From positions 5,354,501 through 5,418,500 of the forward strand of contig NZ_JAUSYD010000001.1 of the NCBI RefSeq assembly GCF_030816615.1: a stretch of 64,000 nucleotides of DNA. The letters run 5' to 3'. A model generated the notes under the pieces. It made no database searches, was not told the DNA's origin, and worked only from the letters and a program-made list of their open reading frames with translations. Origin of the DNA: Streptomyces sp. B1I3 (GTDB taxonomy: Bacteria > Actinomycetota > Actinomycetes > Streptomycetales > Streptomycetaceae). Below, piece by piece: positions 45,238-54,292 of the stretch. How positions within the stretch are numbered: the stretch's first letter is position 1; every line of letters begins with the position of its first letter. A program made the translations under genes and the position numbers.

Positions 45238-46680
45238 ATGACCACCTTCGTGGACCGCGTCGAGCTGCATGCCGCCGCGGGTAACGGAGGCCACGGCGTG
45301 GCCTCCGTACACCGTGAGAAGTTCAAGCCGCTGGGCGGCCCCGACGGGGGCAACGGCGGACGCGGCGGCGACGTGATCCTCGTCGTCGAGCAGTCCGTCA
45401 CCACGCTGCTGGACTACCACCACAGCCCTCACCGCAAGGCCACGAACGGCCAGCCCGGTGCCGGTGACAACCGTTCCGGCAAGGACGGCCAGGACCTCGT
45501 GCTGCCCGTCCCCGACGGCACCGTCGTCCTCGACAAGGAGGGCAACGTCCTGGCGGACATGGTCGGCCAGGGCACCACCTTCGTCGCCGGCCAGGGCGGT
45601 CGCGGCGGCCTCGGCAACGCCGCGCTGGCCTCGGCCCGCCGCAAGGCGCCCGGCTTCGCGCTGCTCGGCGAGCCGGGGGAGAGCCGGGACATCATCCTGG
45701 AGCTCAAGACCGTCGCCGACGTCGCGCTCGTCGGCTACCCGAGCGCCGGCAAGTCCTCCCTCATCTCGGTGCTCTCGGCCGCCAAGCCGAAGATCGCCGA
45801 CTACCCGTTCACGACCCTGGTGCCCAACCTGGGCGTCGTGACCGCCGGCTCGACCGTCTACACGATCGCGGACGTCCCCGGCCTCATCCCGGGCGCCAGC
45901 CAGGGCAAGGGTCTCGGCCTGGAGTTCCTGCGGCACGTCGAGCGCTGCTCCGTCCTCGTGCACGTCCTGGACACCGCGACGCTGGAGTCGGACCGCGACC
46001 CCGTCTCGGACCTCGACATGATCGAGGAGGAACTGCGGCTGTACGGGGGCCTCGAGAACCGTCCGCGCATCGTCGCCCTCAACAAGGTCGACATCCCGGA
46101 CGGTCAGGACCTCGCCGACATGATCCGGCCCGACCTGGAAGCGCGCGGCTACCGTGTCTTCGAGGTGTCGGCCATCGCGCACAAGGGTCTCAACGAGCTG
46201 TCGTACGCCCTTGCCGGAATCATCGCCGAGGCGCGCGCGAGCAAGCCGAAGGAGGAGTCGACCAGGGTCGTCATCCGCCCCAAGGCCGTCGACGACGCGG
46301 GCTTCACGGTGACGAGGGACGAGGAAGGCATCTACCGGGTGCGGGGGGAGAAGCCCGAGCGCTGGATCCGGCAGACCGACTTCAACAACGACGAGGCCGT
46401 CGGCTACCTCGCCGACCGGCTCAACCGCCTCGGCGTCGAGGACGCGCTGCGCAAGGCGGGTGCCCAGGCCGGTGACGGCGTGGCCATCGGGCCCGAGGAG
46501 AACGCGGTCGTGTTCGACTGGGAGCCGACCATGACGGCGGGTGCCGAGATGCTGGGCCGCCGCGGCGAGGACCACCGGCTCGAGGCTCCGCGCCCCGCGG
46601 AGCAGCGCCGCCGCGACCGGGATGCCGAACGCCACGACGCGCAGGGTGAGTACGACGCGTTCGAGCCCTTCGGGGAGTGA
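45238..46680 (+). CDS. obgE: GTPase Obg (ribosome assembly, development)
   Basis: 480 residues. The glycine-rich Obg fold (1-158) shows FVDRVELHAAAGNGGHG and GGPDGGNGGRGGDVILVV. The G domain has P-loop GYPSAGKSSLIS (about 166), DVPGLIPGAS and NKVD. The C-terminal OCT domain covers about 340-425 (VIRPKAVDDAGFTVTRDEEG), followed by a basic tail of about 45 residues. It acts in 50S assembly and, in Streptomyces, in the onset of aerial growth. A strong hairpin ends the unit. Confidence 0.97.
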   Translation: MTTFVDRVELHAAAGNGGHGVASVHREKFKPLGGPDGGNGGRGGDVILVVEQSVTTLLDYHHSPHRKATNGQPGAGDNRSGKDGQDLVLPVPDGTVVLDKEGNVLADMVGQGTTFVAGQGGRGGLGNAALASARRKAPGFALLGEPGESRDIILELKTVADVALVGYPSAGKSSLISVLSAAKPKIADYPFTTLVPNLGVVTAGSTVYTIADVPGLIPGASQGKGLGLEFLRHVERCSVLVHVLDTATLESDRDPVSDLDMIEEELRLYGGLENRPRIVALNKVDIPDGQDLADMIRPDLEARGYRVFEVSAIAHKGLNELSYALAGIIAEARASKPKEESTRVVIRPKAVDDAGFTVTRDEEGIYRVRGEKPERWIRQTDFNNDEAVGYLADRLNRLGVEDALRKAGAQAGDGVAIGPEENAVVFDWEPTMTAGAEMLGRRGEDHRLEAPRPAEQRRRDRDAERHDAQGEYDAFEPFGE

Positions 46681-47030
46681 TCCCGCGGTACCGGGCGGGG
46701 CGACGGCGTCTTGGCCGTCGCCTTCCCGGTGCCTGCGGAGCCGGGCGCCGGCCCGGGCCGCGGGGGCGGGGTTCACCCGGCCGAGGAGCCGCCGATGGGC
46801 TGCCCGGGTGAGATGCGGAGTGACGGTGCCGCGCTCCTCGGTGATCCATGCCGCTCAGACGTGTGGTGTCGGTCACGCGCCCGCACCGCCGTGGTGCTGG
46901 TGTTTTCCCAGTGTGAGCGGGGAACCACAGGTGTCCATCGGGTGAGCCGGGCTCGACGTCCACCTTGCGAGATGGTAACGGAGAGTGTAACCATCGGGAT
47001 GTTCCCCAGCCCTCGCGAGGTAGGTCGTCT
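46681..47030. other. Boundary region between obgE and the glycopolymer locus
   Basis: 350 bases. The left end is the obgE terminator. The right end has TTGCGA (46965-46970) and TAACCA (46988-46993) 17 bases apart, inside the imperfect dyad ATGGTAAC...GTAACCAT. This is a candidate promoter/operator for the CDP-ribitol gene. No coding sequence is supported. Confidence 0.45.
46690..46730 (+). terminator. obgE terminator
   Basis: Stem ACCGGG-(bulge)-GGCGACGGC / GCCGTCGCC-(bulge)-CCCGGT with a 6-base loop, 10 bases after the obgE stop. Confidence 0.75.
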
Positions 47031-48530
47031 GTGTCTGAGCAGTACATAGCCCAAGTCCGCACCACGGCAGTCGTACTCGCCGGCGGTACCGGTCAGCGCG
47101 TGGGTCTGTCGATACCGAAGCAGCTGCTGAAGATCGCGGGCAAAGCGGTCATCGAGCACACCCTGACCATCTTCCAGCAGGCCGACTCGATCGACGACAT
47201 CATCGTGCTGATGGCCCCGGGCTATGTGTCCGACGTCGAGAAGATCGTCGCCAAGGCGGGCCTGACCAAGGTCGTCAAGGTGATCGAGGGCGGTGCGACC
47301 CGCAACGAGACCACCGAGCGCGCCATCGCGGCCCTCGGCGAGGGTCTGGCCGAGGGGGAGGACCGCAACGTCCTGTTCCACGACGCCGTGCGTCCGCTGC
47401 TGTCCCAGCGCGTCATCCAGGACTGCGTCGACGCCCTCGACCGCTACCAGGCCGTCGACGTCGCCATCCCGTCCGCGGACACCATCATCGTGACCCGCAC
47501 CCACGGGGAGGACGGCGCGTTCATCACGGACGTCCCCGACCGCTCCAGGCTGCGCCGCGGCCAGACGCCCCAGGCCTTCAAGCTCTCCACCATCCGGCGG
47601 GCCTACGAGGTCGCTGCGGGAGACCCGAACTTCCAGGCCACCGACGACTGTTCGGTGGTCCTGAAGTACCTGCCGGACGTGCCGATCTACGTCGTCGCGG
47701 GCGACGAGTACAACATGAAGGTCACCCAGCCGGTCGACGTCTTCATCGCGGACAAGCTGTTCCAGCTGGCCTCCACGGCCGCCCCGCAGCCGACGGGCGA
47801 CGCGGACTACCGGGAGCTGCTCACCGGCAAAACGATGGTGGTCTTCGGCGGTTCGTACGGCATCGGCGCGGACATCGCCTCGCTCGCCGAGTCGTACGGC
47901 GCGAAGGTGTACGCCCTCGGCCGTTCCACCACGGGCACGCACGTCGAGAACCCGGAGCACGTCGACGACGCGCTCTCCAAGGCGTACGCCGAGACCGGGC
48001 GGATCGACTACGTGGTCAACACCGCGGGTGTGCTCCGGATCGGCAAGCTGGCCGAGACGGACAACACCGCGATCCAGGAGGCGCTCAACGTCAACTATCT
48101 GGCTCCGGTGCAGATCGCCCGTGCCTCGTACAAGTACCTGGCGGAGACCAAGGGCCAGCTGCTGCTCTACACCTCCAGCAGCTACACGCGTGGCCGCGCG
48201 GAGTACAGCCTCTACTCCTCCACCAAGGCCGCCATGGTCAACCTCACCCAGGCGCTCTCGGACGAGTGGGCGGCGGACGGTGTCCGGGTGAACTGCGTGA
48301 ATCCCGAGCGCACCGCGACACCCATGCGGACCAAGGCGTTCGGGGACGAGCCGGTGGGCTCGCTGCTCTCCTCGGAGGCGGTGGCCCGTACGTCCGTCGA
48401 CGTCCTGTTGTCGGAGATGACCGGCCACGTGATCGATGTCCGGCAGCAGGACCCGACCCGCGGCGCGAGCGAGGCCTCCGGCTTCGAGCAGGCGCTGGCC
48501 TCGGTGCTGGACCGGCAGATCGATGTGTAA
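47031..48530 (+). CDS. Bifunctional CDP-ribitol synthase (TarI-like cytidylyltransferase fused to SDR reductase)
   Basis: 499 residues, two enzymes in one chain. Residues about 8-240 are an IspD/TarI-type cytidylyltransferase: VVLAGGTGQRVGLSIPKQLL (CTP loop), GGATRNETTERAI, FHDAVRPLLS, RGQTPQAFKLSTI and ATDDCSVVLKY. Residues about 263-499 are a short-chain reductase: VVFGGSYGIGADIASLAE (nucleotide loop), NTAGVLRIG, and the YSLYSSTKAA catalytic Tyr/Lys. The same fusion makes CDP-ribitol from ribulose 5-phosphate in Haemophilus Bcs1, so the product here is inferred to be CDP-ribitol for teichoic acid. GTG start. First gene of the locus. Confidence 0.88.
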   Translation: MSEQYIAQVRTTAVVLAGGTGQRVGLSIPKQLLKIAGKAVIEHTLTIFQQADSIDDIIVLMAPGYVSDVEKIVAKAGLTKVVKVIEGGATRNETTERAIAALGEGLAEGEDRNVLFHDAVRPLLSQRVIQDCVDALDRYQAVDVAIPSADTIIVTRTHGEDGAFITDVPDRSRLRRGQTPQAFKLSTIRRAYEVAAGDPNFQATDDCSVVLKYLPDVPIYVVAGDEYNMKVTQPVDVFIADKLFQLASTAAPQPTGDADYRELLTGKTMVVFGGSYGIGADIASLAESYGAKVYALGRSTTGTHVENPEHVDDALSKAYAETGRIDYVVNTAGVLRIGKLAETDNTAIQEALNVNYLAPVQIARASYKYLAETKGQLLLYTSSSYTRGRAEYSLYSSTKAAMVNLTQALSDEWAADGVRVNCVNPERTATPMRTKAFGDEPVGSLLSSEAVARTSVDVLLSEMTGHVIDVRQQDPTRGASEASGFEQALASVLDRQIDV

Positions 48531-48547
48531 TACTTAATGATCGACTA

Positions 48548-48594
48548 TTCGGGCCCCGTCGGTTCGCCGTAACGGTGAATCGGCGGGGTCCGAA
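48548..48594 (+). terminator. 21-bp hairpin after the CDP-ribitol gene
   Basis: 48548-48568 pairs with 48574-48594 around a 5-base loop. Four pairs are G-U only in the plus-strand RNA, so the structure is specific to that strand. It may attenuate read-through into the next gene. Confidence 0.75.
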
Positions 48595-48661
48595 TTCGTG
48601 AAGTTGCTCTTCACATTTCCCCCGCAAGGTAATCAGTCGGCATCCTCGGGAGCGGTACTTC

Positions 48662-50707
48662 GTGATTTCGAAAGCCATTCGGTTGGCTCGTGTCGGCAGC
48701 GTTTCGGAGCTGGCCGCCGCGCTCCTCGTGGGCCTGGGCTTCCCGTGCGTCATGCTCGCGGCGGTCATTCCCAATCTGTGGTTCTTCGCGTTCGCCGCGT
48801 TCGTGACGTACGCGGCCGACCACTATCTGCACCGCTGCGGCAGCTACCTCGTCAACCGGCTGGCCGCGGTGCGCGCGGGTCTGTCGATCCGCTTCCTCGT
48901 ACGTCAGCTGCTGCTGATCCTGCTGCTCTCGCGCATGGGATACGGGGAGGACCCCCTCTTCTACGTGACCGTGGCCTGCCTGCTGGCCTTCTACGGCCTC
49001 CAGGCGCCGCAGAGCGCGATGGTCACCCTCATCCGCCTGCGCCGCAAGCTGCCGGTGGTCACGCGCAACGTGGACCTCAGCGCGCTGGCCGTGCGGGACG
49101 CCCCGCCGAAGCTGCTGATGAACCGTCCGGCCGAGAAGATGCTGCACCTGGATCTCTTCGCGATGGTCGGCGTGCTGATCGCGATCGGTTCGGACACCGA
49201 AGTCGTCGCGTACGCGGGCCTGGCCCTCATGCTCGGCACGGCGTTCCTCTACCTCGCCGCTCTGCTGCCGCACATCCGTCCGAGCCGGCTCGTCGTCCCG
49301 GAAGCCACCGTCCTCGCGGCGGTCGACAACTGGCTGCGCGACTACCGCCCCACCGTGATCCTGTACTTCTCGGGTTCCAAGGACTCGGCGTACCAGGTCA
49401 ACATGTGGCTCGAGACGATGGCCCGGCTCGGCGGGCGGCCGCTGATCTTCCTGCGTGAGCGCAACATCGTCCCCCAGCTCGCCATGACGTCGGTACCGGT
49501 GCTGTGCGTGCCGGGCGGTGTGCACCTGATGAACCTGGACCTCTCCTCCGTACGCGTCGCCCTGTACGCGGCCAACGTCGGCAAGAACATCCACATGCTG
49601 CGGGTCCCGACCATGAAGCACGTCTTCATCGGGCACGGCGACAGCGACAAGCTCGCCAGCGTCAACCCGTACAGCAAGGTGTACGACGAGGTGTGGACGG
49701 CGGGCAAGGCCGGACGCGACCGTTACGCACTGGCCGACGTCGGGGTGCGGGACGAGGACATCGTCGAGGTGGGGCGCCCCCAGCTGGCCTCCATCAAGCC
49801 GTGGACCGGTGCGCCCAGGAACCCGGTCCCGACCGTGCTGTACGCCCCCACGTGGGAGGGCTGGGACGACAACCCCGGCAACACCTCCCTGCTGCTGGCG
49901 GGCGAGAACATCGTCAGGCGTCTGCTGACCGCCGAGCAGCCGGTCCGGGTGCTCTACAAGCCGCACCCCTTCACCGGCACGCGCAGCGCGCAGGCGAAGG
50001 CGGCGCACTTCCGCATCACCGCGATGATCCAGCAGGCGGCTGCCGAACGCGCCGTGGATCCCCGGTGGGCGAAGGAGCGGGAGGCGCTGCGTGCCGGACA
50101 GGCCGAGGCGCAGGCCGAGATGGCCCGCATCGAGGTGCGGCTGTCCCAGCTCGCGGGCAGCGCGAGCACCGACAAGGACGAGGCGGAGCTCTCGCGTGAC
50201 TCCCGGATCGCCCCGGAGGTGGAGGCGGAGACGCTGAAGCTCAGGGACGAGTGGAACGACGCGTACTGGCGTGCCGCCGGCTGGTGGGAGCACAAGGTCA
50301 TCGCCGGCCCCGAGCCCCGGCTGTACGACTGCTTCAACGAGTCGGACGCCATGGTCTCGGACATCTCCAGCGTCGTGTCGGACTTCATCGCGAGCGGCAA
50401 GCCGTACGCCGTGACGGACTCGGCGGGGGTGGGCGCCGAGGAGTTCCAGCGGCAGAACACCGCCGTACGCGCCGCGGTCATCCTCTCCAACCCCGCGACG
50501 GAGCTCGACGCCCTGCTGGCCGCGATCACCGATCCGGCCGCCGACACCCTGGCGGAGGCCCGGCGCGAGCTGAAGCGGTATCTGCTCGGCCCCGACGAGC
50601 CCACATCCCTCGAGCAGTTCGACACCGCGGTGCAGGCGCTGGCCGCCAAGGCCGAGGCGCGCAACATCGGCGTCGCCCGGAGCCTCGGCGAACCCGTCGG
50701 CGGCTGA
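48662..50707 (+). CDS. Membrane-anchored TagF/TagB-like polyol-phosphate transferase
   Basis: 681 residues. The first 215 or so hold several hydrophobic segments (LAAALLVGLGFPCVMLAAVI, FLVRQLLLILLL, LFYVTVACLLAFYGL, LFAMVGVLIAIG, YAGLALMLGTAFLYLAALL). The rest is a CDP-glycerol glycerophosphotransferase-type GT-B domain: IGHGDSDKLASVNPYSKVYDEVWTAG, VLYAPTWEGWDD, VLYKPHPFTGT and the acceptor-site SDISSVVSDFIASGKPYAV. It should transfer polyol phosphate from the CDP-polyol made by the previous gene, building a teichoic-acid chain. An integral membrane domain is unusual for this family. GTG start. Confidence 0.87.
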   Translation: MISKAIRLARVGSVSELAAALLVGLGFPCVMLAAVIPNLWFFAFAAFVTYAADHYLHRCGSYLVNRLAAVRAGLSIRFLVRQLLLILLLSRMGYGEDPLFYVTVACLLAFYGLQAPQSAMVTLIRLRRKLPVVTRNVDLSALAVRDAPPKLLMNRPAEKMLHLDLFAMVGVLIAIGSDTEVVAYAGLALMLGTAFLYLAALLPHIRPSRLVVPEATVLAAVDNWLRDYRPTVILYFSGSKDSAYQVNMWLETMARLGGRPLIFLRERNIVPQLAMTSVPVLCVPGGVHLMNLDLSSVRVALYAANVGKNIHMLRVPTMKHVFIGHGDSDKLASVNPYSKVYDEVWTAGKAGRDRYALADVGVRDEDIVEVGRPQLASIKPWTGAPRNPVPTVLYAPTWEGWDDNPGNTSLLLAGENIVRRLLTAEQPVRVLYKPHPFTGTRSAQAKAAHFRITAMIQQAAAERAVDPRWAKEREALRAGQAEAQAEMARIEVRLSQLAGSASTDKDEAELSRDSRIAPEVEAETLKLRDEWNDAYWRAAGWWEHKVIAGPEPRLYDCFNESDAMVSDISSVVSDFIASGKPYAVTDSAGVGAEEFQRQNTAVRAAVILSNPATELDALLAAITDPAADTLAEARRELKRYLLGPDEPTSLEQFDTAVQALAAKAEARNIGVARSLGEPVGG

Positions 50708-50730
50708 ACGACCCCGCATCCGTCCGACCG

Positions 50731-50770
50731 AACGGCCCAGTAGCCCATAAGAGGGAGTTACTGGGCCGTT
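50731..50770 (+). terminator. TagF-like gene terminator
   Basis: A perfect 12-bp stem AACGGCCCAGTA / TACTGGGCCGTT, 16-base loop, then TGTGTT. Confidence 0.8.
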
Positions 50771-50842
50771 TGTGTTACGAGTCACATGTCCGATGGGTGA
50801 CGTCGCACAACCACCGGTCCGTTCCGACTGTCTTCTGTTTGT

Positions 50843-52078
50843 GTGAACGTCACACATATTCCTGATGTCAGTGTCATCGTGGGCGCCTACGATGCGATGC
50901 CCTATCTCATCCGCTGCCTCGAATCGGTGGAGGCGCAGACCATCGGTGCCGATCGCATCGAGATCGTCGCGGTGGACGACGGTTCGACCGACGGCACGGG
51001 GGAGTACCTGGAGGAATTCGCGGCCCGGTCGCAGGTTCCCACCCGCGTGATCAGGCAGAAGAATTCAGGGGGCCCGAGCGGTCCGCGCAATGTGGGTATC
51101 GACCTGGCGCGCGGCCGCTACGTCTTCTTCCTGGACGCGGACGACTACTTCGGTGACGAGGCCCTGGAGCGCATGGTCGAGATGGCCGACCGCGCCGGTA
51201 CCGACGTGGTGCTCGGCAAGGTGGTCGGCGTCAACAGGGGGGCGCCCCAGTCGATGTGGACGCGGACGCAGGAGCGTGTCGACGTCCATCGGTCCAAGAT
51301 CATCTATACGCTGAGCGCACAGAAACTCTTCCGGCGTGAACTGCTGGAGCGCATCGGCCTGCGCTTCGACGAGGAACTCAGAACGGGTGAGGACGCCCTC
51401 TTCACCATGGAGGCGTATCTGAGAGCAGCGGGTGTCTCGATCATCTCCGATTACACCTGCTATCACCTCGTCGGCCGTGAGGACGGCAATCACGCCACCA
51501 GGAGGGGCAGTTACGTACTGCGCTTCGAAGCGGTGGAAGCCATGATGGCGCTCATCCACCGACTGGAACCGGCCGGTCCGAAGCGTGATCTCCTCATGGT
51601 GCGGCCCTTCACGGTCGGACTGCTCCAGCAGTTCGCCCCGGGCATCCTGAAGCAGCCGGAGAGCGAACAGAAACACAAGATGGAACTCGCGGCTCCGCTG
51701 ATGAAGGCATACTGGACCGACGGTGTGGCCCGCAGGATCAAGGTGGCTGAGCGGCTGAGGCTGGTCTGTGTCGCCCACGGGCGTCTCGACCTGCTGGCCG
51801 ACGTGCTGAGGTTCCTGCAGGCCAAGGAAGTGCCGGAACTGGTCAGCTCGGAGAACGGCGACAAGCTCTTCCTCGCCTATCCGCACTTCCGGGACGCAAG
51901 TGCCGGCCTCCGCGACGCGGACTACGAGGTCACCGTGCCGGACTGGCACGGCAGCCGCCGCGTCGAGAGGCCGAAGAGGGCGCCGAAGCCGGCGCCACGG
52001 CCGTCCACGGCGCGGCGCGTCGTCCGGCGGGTGCGCAGGGACCTGCGGCGCTGGCGGGCGCGTCTGGGCGTCGGCTGA
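50843..52078 (+). CDS. Family 2 glycosyltransferase (paralogue A)
   Basis: 411 residues. The GT-A domain carries DVSVIVGAYDAMPYLIRCLESV, VDDGSTDGTGEYL, NSGGPSGPRNVG and DXD as FFLDADDYF (near residue 95). A C-terminal half of unknown fold ends in a polybasic tail (RRVVRRVRRDLRRWRARLG). It is near-identical in plan to the gene at 60875-62077. It probably adds a sugar to the locus's glycopolymer; rhamnose is plausible because rmlABD follow. GTG start within a GTGTGAACGTCACAC palindrome. Third-position A/T looks more frequent than in neighbouring genes. Confidence 0.86.
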   Translation: MNVTHIPDVSVIVGAYDAMPYLIRCLESVEAQTIGADRIEIVAVDDGSTDGTGEYLEEFAARSQVPTRVIRQKNSGGPSGPRNVGIDLARGRYVFFLDADDYFGDEALERMVEMADRAGTDVVLGKVVGVNRGAPQSMWTRTQERVDVHRSKIIYTLSAQKLFRRELLERIGLRFDEELRTGEDALFTMEAYLRAAGVSIISDYTCYHLVGREDGNHATRRGSYVLRFEAVEAMMALIHRLEPAGPKRDLLMVRPFTVGLLQQFAPGILKQPESEQKHKMELAAPLMKAYWTDGVARRIKVAERLRLVCVAHGRLDLLADVLRFLQAKEVPELVSSENGDKLFLAYPHFRDASAGLRDADYEVTVPDWHGSRRVERPKRAPKPAPRPSTARRVVRRVRRDLRRWRARLGVG

Positions 52079-52177
52079 GGTCCCGGCCGCACCGGCGCGT
52101 GGCCCGTCAGCCGCTCGCGGAGAGCCCTCGTGGCCCCCGTGGGCACCTGGCGACAGGACGGCGGGTGAACGCGAGGA

Positions 52178-52183
52178 TAAACT
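52178..52183 (+). promoter_or_regulatory. Candidate -10 for rmlA-rmlB-rmlD
   Basis: TAAACT, giving a start near 52190 and a leader of about 50 bases. The -35 is not clear. Confidence 0.4.
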
Positions 52184-52241
52184 CGCACAAAAATTCGCGG
52201 TCCGGAACAGGGCCGGTACCTCACCATCGGGACAGGACAAC

Positions 52242-53309
52242 GTGAAGGCTCTCGTACTCTCCGGCGGGGCGGGCACCCGCCTGCGCCCCATCACACACAC
52301 GTCGGCCAAGCAGTTGGTTCCGGTGGCGAACAAGCCGGTTCTCTTCTACGGGCTGGAAGCCATCGCCGAGGCCGGGATCACCGATGTCGGCATCATCGTG
52401 GGTGACACGGCTCCGGAGATCCGGGAGGCCGTCGGTGACGGTTCCGCTCTCGGCATCGACGTCACGTACATCCCCCAGGACGAGCCGCGGGGTCTCGCGC
52501 ACGCGGTGCTCATCGCACGCGACTTCCTCGGTGACGACGACTTCGTCATGTACCTCGGCGACAACTTCATCGTCGGCGGCATCTCAGGGCTCGTCGAGGA
52601 GTTCCGCGCGGAGCGCCCCGACGCCCAGATCCTGCTGACGAAGGTGCCCAACCCGACCGCCTTCGGTGTCGCGGAACTCGACGACGAGGGCCGTGTGGCC
52701 TCGCTCGAGGAGAAGCCGAAGGAGCCGAAGAGCGATCTGGCGCTCGTCGGCGTCTACCTCTTCACCCCGGCCGTCCACGAAGCCGTGCGTGCGATCGAGC
52801 CGTCCTGGCGCGGCGAGCTGGAGATCACCCACGCCATCCAGTGGCTGATCGACAAGCAGCGCGACGTCCGCTCCACGACCATCTCGGGGTACTGGAAGGA
52901 CACCGGCAACGTCACCGACATGCTGGAGGTCAACCGCTCCGTCCTGGAGACCCTGAAGCCCTCCACGGAGGGAACGGTCGACGAGGGCAGTGAGATCATC
53001 GGGCGGGTGCGGATCGAGCCCGGGGCCCGCGTCACCAGCAGCCGCATCGTCGGCCCGGTGATCATCGGAGCCGACTCGGTCATCAGCGACTCCTACGTCG
53101 GTCCGTTCACCTCGGTCTCGGAGGGCTGCCGGATCGAGGACAGCGAGATCGAGTACTCCATCGTCCTGCGCGGCGCGTCCATCTCCGGTGTGCGCCGCGT
53201 CGAGGCGTCGCTCATCGGCCGGGACGTCGAAGTGACCCCCGCGCCCCGTAACCCGTCCGCCCACCGACTCGTGCTCGGCGACCACAGCAAGGTGCAGATC
53301 TCTTCATGA
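52242..53309 (+). CDS. rmlA: Glucose-1-phosphate thymidylyltransferase (long form)
   Basis: 355 residues making dTDP-glucose. It shows VKALVLSGGAGTRLRPITHTSAKQLVPVANKPV (nucleotide loop), YLGDNFIVGG, EEKPKEPKSDLALVGVY and GYWKDTGNVTDML. A left-handed beta-helix C-terminal region (RIEPGARVTSSRIVGPVIIGADSVI) marks the long StrD-like form. First step of the dTDP-L-rhamnose pathway. GTG start. Its stop overlaps the rmlB ATG (ATGA), so the two are translationally coupled. Confidence 0.95.
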   Translation: MKALVLSGGAGTRLRPITHTSAKQLVPVANKPVLFYGLEAIAEAGITDVGIIVGDTAPEIREAVGDGSALGIDVTYIPQDEPRGLAHAVLIARDFLGDDDFVMYLGDNFIVGGISGLVEEFRAERPDAQILLTKVPNPTAFGVAELDDEGRVASLEEKPKEPKSDLALVGVYLFTPAVHEAVRAIEPSWRGELEITHAIQWLIDKQRDVRSTTISGYWKDTGNVTDMLEVNRSVLETLKPSTEGTVDEGSEIIGRVRIEPGARVTSSRIVGPVIIGADSVISDSYVGPFTSVSEGCRIEDSEIEYSIVLRGASISGVRRVEASLIGRDVEVTPAPRNPSAHRLVLGDHSKVQISS

Positions 53310-54292
53310 CGACCAACATCCTGGTGACCGGCGGGGCCGGATTCATCGGCTCCCACTACGTCCGTACCGTGCTGGGCCCCCAGGGACCGGGCGACGTCTC
53401 CGTCACCGTCCTCGACAAGCTCACGTACGCGGGCAACCCGGCCAACCTCGACGAAGTCCGTGACCACCCGGGCTTCGCCTTCGTGCAGGGTGACATCTGC
53501 GACGCCGAACTGGTCGGCAAGTTGATGGCCGAGCACGACCAGGTGGTGCACTTCGCCGCCGAGTCGCACGTGGACCGCTCCATCGACGGGGGCGCCGAGT
53601 TCGTCCGTACGAACGTCGTGGGCACGCACACCCTGATCCACGCCGCGCACCTGGCCGGTATCAAGACCTTCGTGCACATCTCCACGGACGAGGTCTACGG
53701 GTCGATCGACGAGGGTTCCTGGCCCGAGACGCACCCGCTGGAGCCGAACTCGCCGTACTCCTCGGCCAAGGCGTCCAGTGACCTGATCGCCCTCTCGTAC
53801 CACCGCACGCACGGCCTCGACGTGCGGGTGACCCGCTGCTCCAACAACTACGGGCACCACCACTTCCCGGAGAAGGTCATCCCCCTCTTCGTCACCAACC
53901 TGCTGGACGGCAAGACCGTGCCGCTGTACGGCGACGGCGCCAACGTGCGCGACTGGCTGCACATCGACGACCACGTCCAGGGGATCGAACTCGTCCGCAC
54001 GAAGGGCCGTGCCGGCGAGGTCTACAACATCGGCGGTGGCACCGAGCTCTCCAACAAGGAGCTCACCGGGCTGCTCCTGGAGGCCTGTGGCGCCGACTGG
54101 GAGACCAGCGTCACCTACGTCGAGGACCGCAAGGGCCATGACCGCCGCTACTCGGTCGACTGCACCAAGATCCGTGAGGAGCTCGGGTACGAGCCCCGCA
54201 TGGACTTCGCCACCGGCCTCGCCGAGACCGTGCAGTGGTACCGCGACAACCGGGCCTGGTGGGAGCCGCTGAAGGACCGGGCCGCGCTGTGA
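53306..54292 (+). CDS. rmlB: dTDP-glucose 4,6-dehydratase
   Basis: A 328-residue extended short-chain dehydrogenase. It shows NAD loop VTGGAGFIGSHYVR, HFAAESHVDRSI, STDEVYGSIDEG (with the catalytic Asp/Glu region), PYSSAKASSD (Tyr-xxx-Lys) and RCSNNYGHHHFPEKVIP. It converts dTDP-glucose to dTDP-4-keto-6-deoxyglucose. It overlaps rmlA by 4 bases and rmlD by 4 bases (GTGA). Confidence 0.96.
   Translation: MTTNILVTGGAGFIGSHYVRTVLGPQGPGDVSVTVLDKLTYAGNPANLDEVRDHPGFAFVQGDICDAELVGKLMAEHDQVVHFAAESHVDRSIDGGAEFVRTNVVGTHTLIHAAHLAGIKTFVHISTDEVYGSIDEGSWPETHPLEPNSPYSSAKASSDLIALSYHRTHGLDVRVTRCSNNYGHHHFPEKVIPLFVTNLLDGKTVPLYGDGANVRDWLHIDDHVQGIELVRTKGRAGEVYNIGGGTELSNKELTGLLLEACGADWETSVTYVEDRKGHDRRYSVDCTKIREELGYEPRMDFATGLAETVQWYRDNRAWWEPLKDRAAL

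Noticed and set aside
46541..46945. Plus-strand frame crossing the end of obgE
   Set aside because: Runs in another frame through the Obg tail and the terminator hairpin; composition is not protein-like.
47031..47750. First half of the fusion as IspD (isoprenoid pathway)
   Set aside because: The attached short-chain reductase and neighbouring TagF-like transferase fit CDP-ribitol synthesis better; ispD is normally next to ispF, which is absent here.
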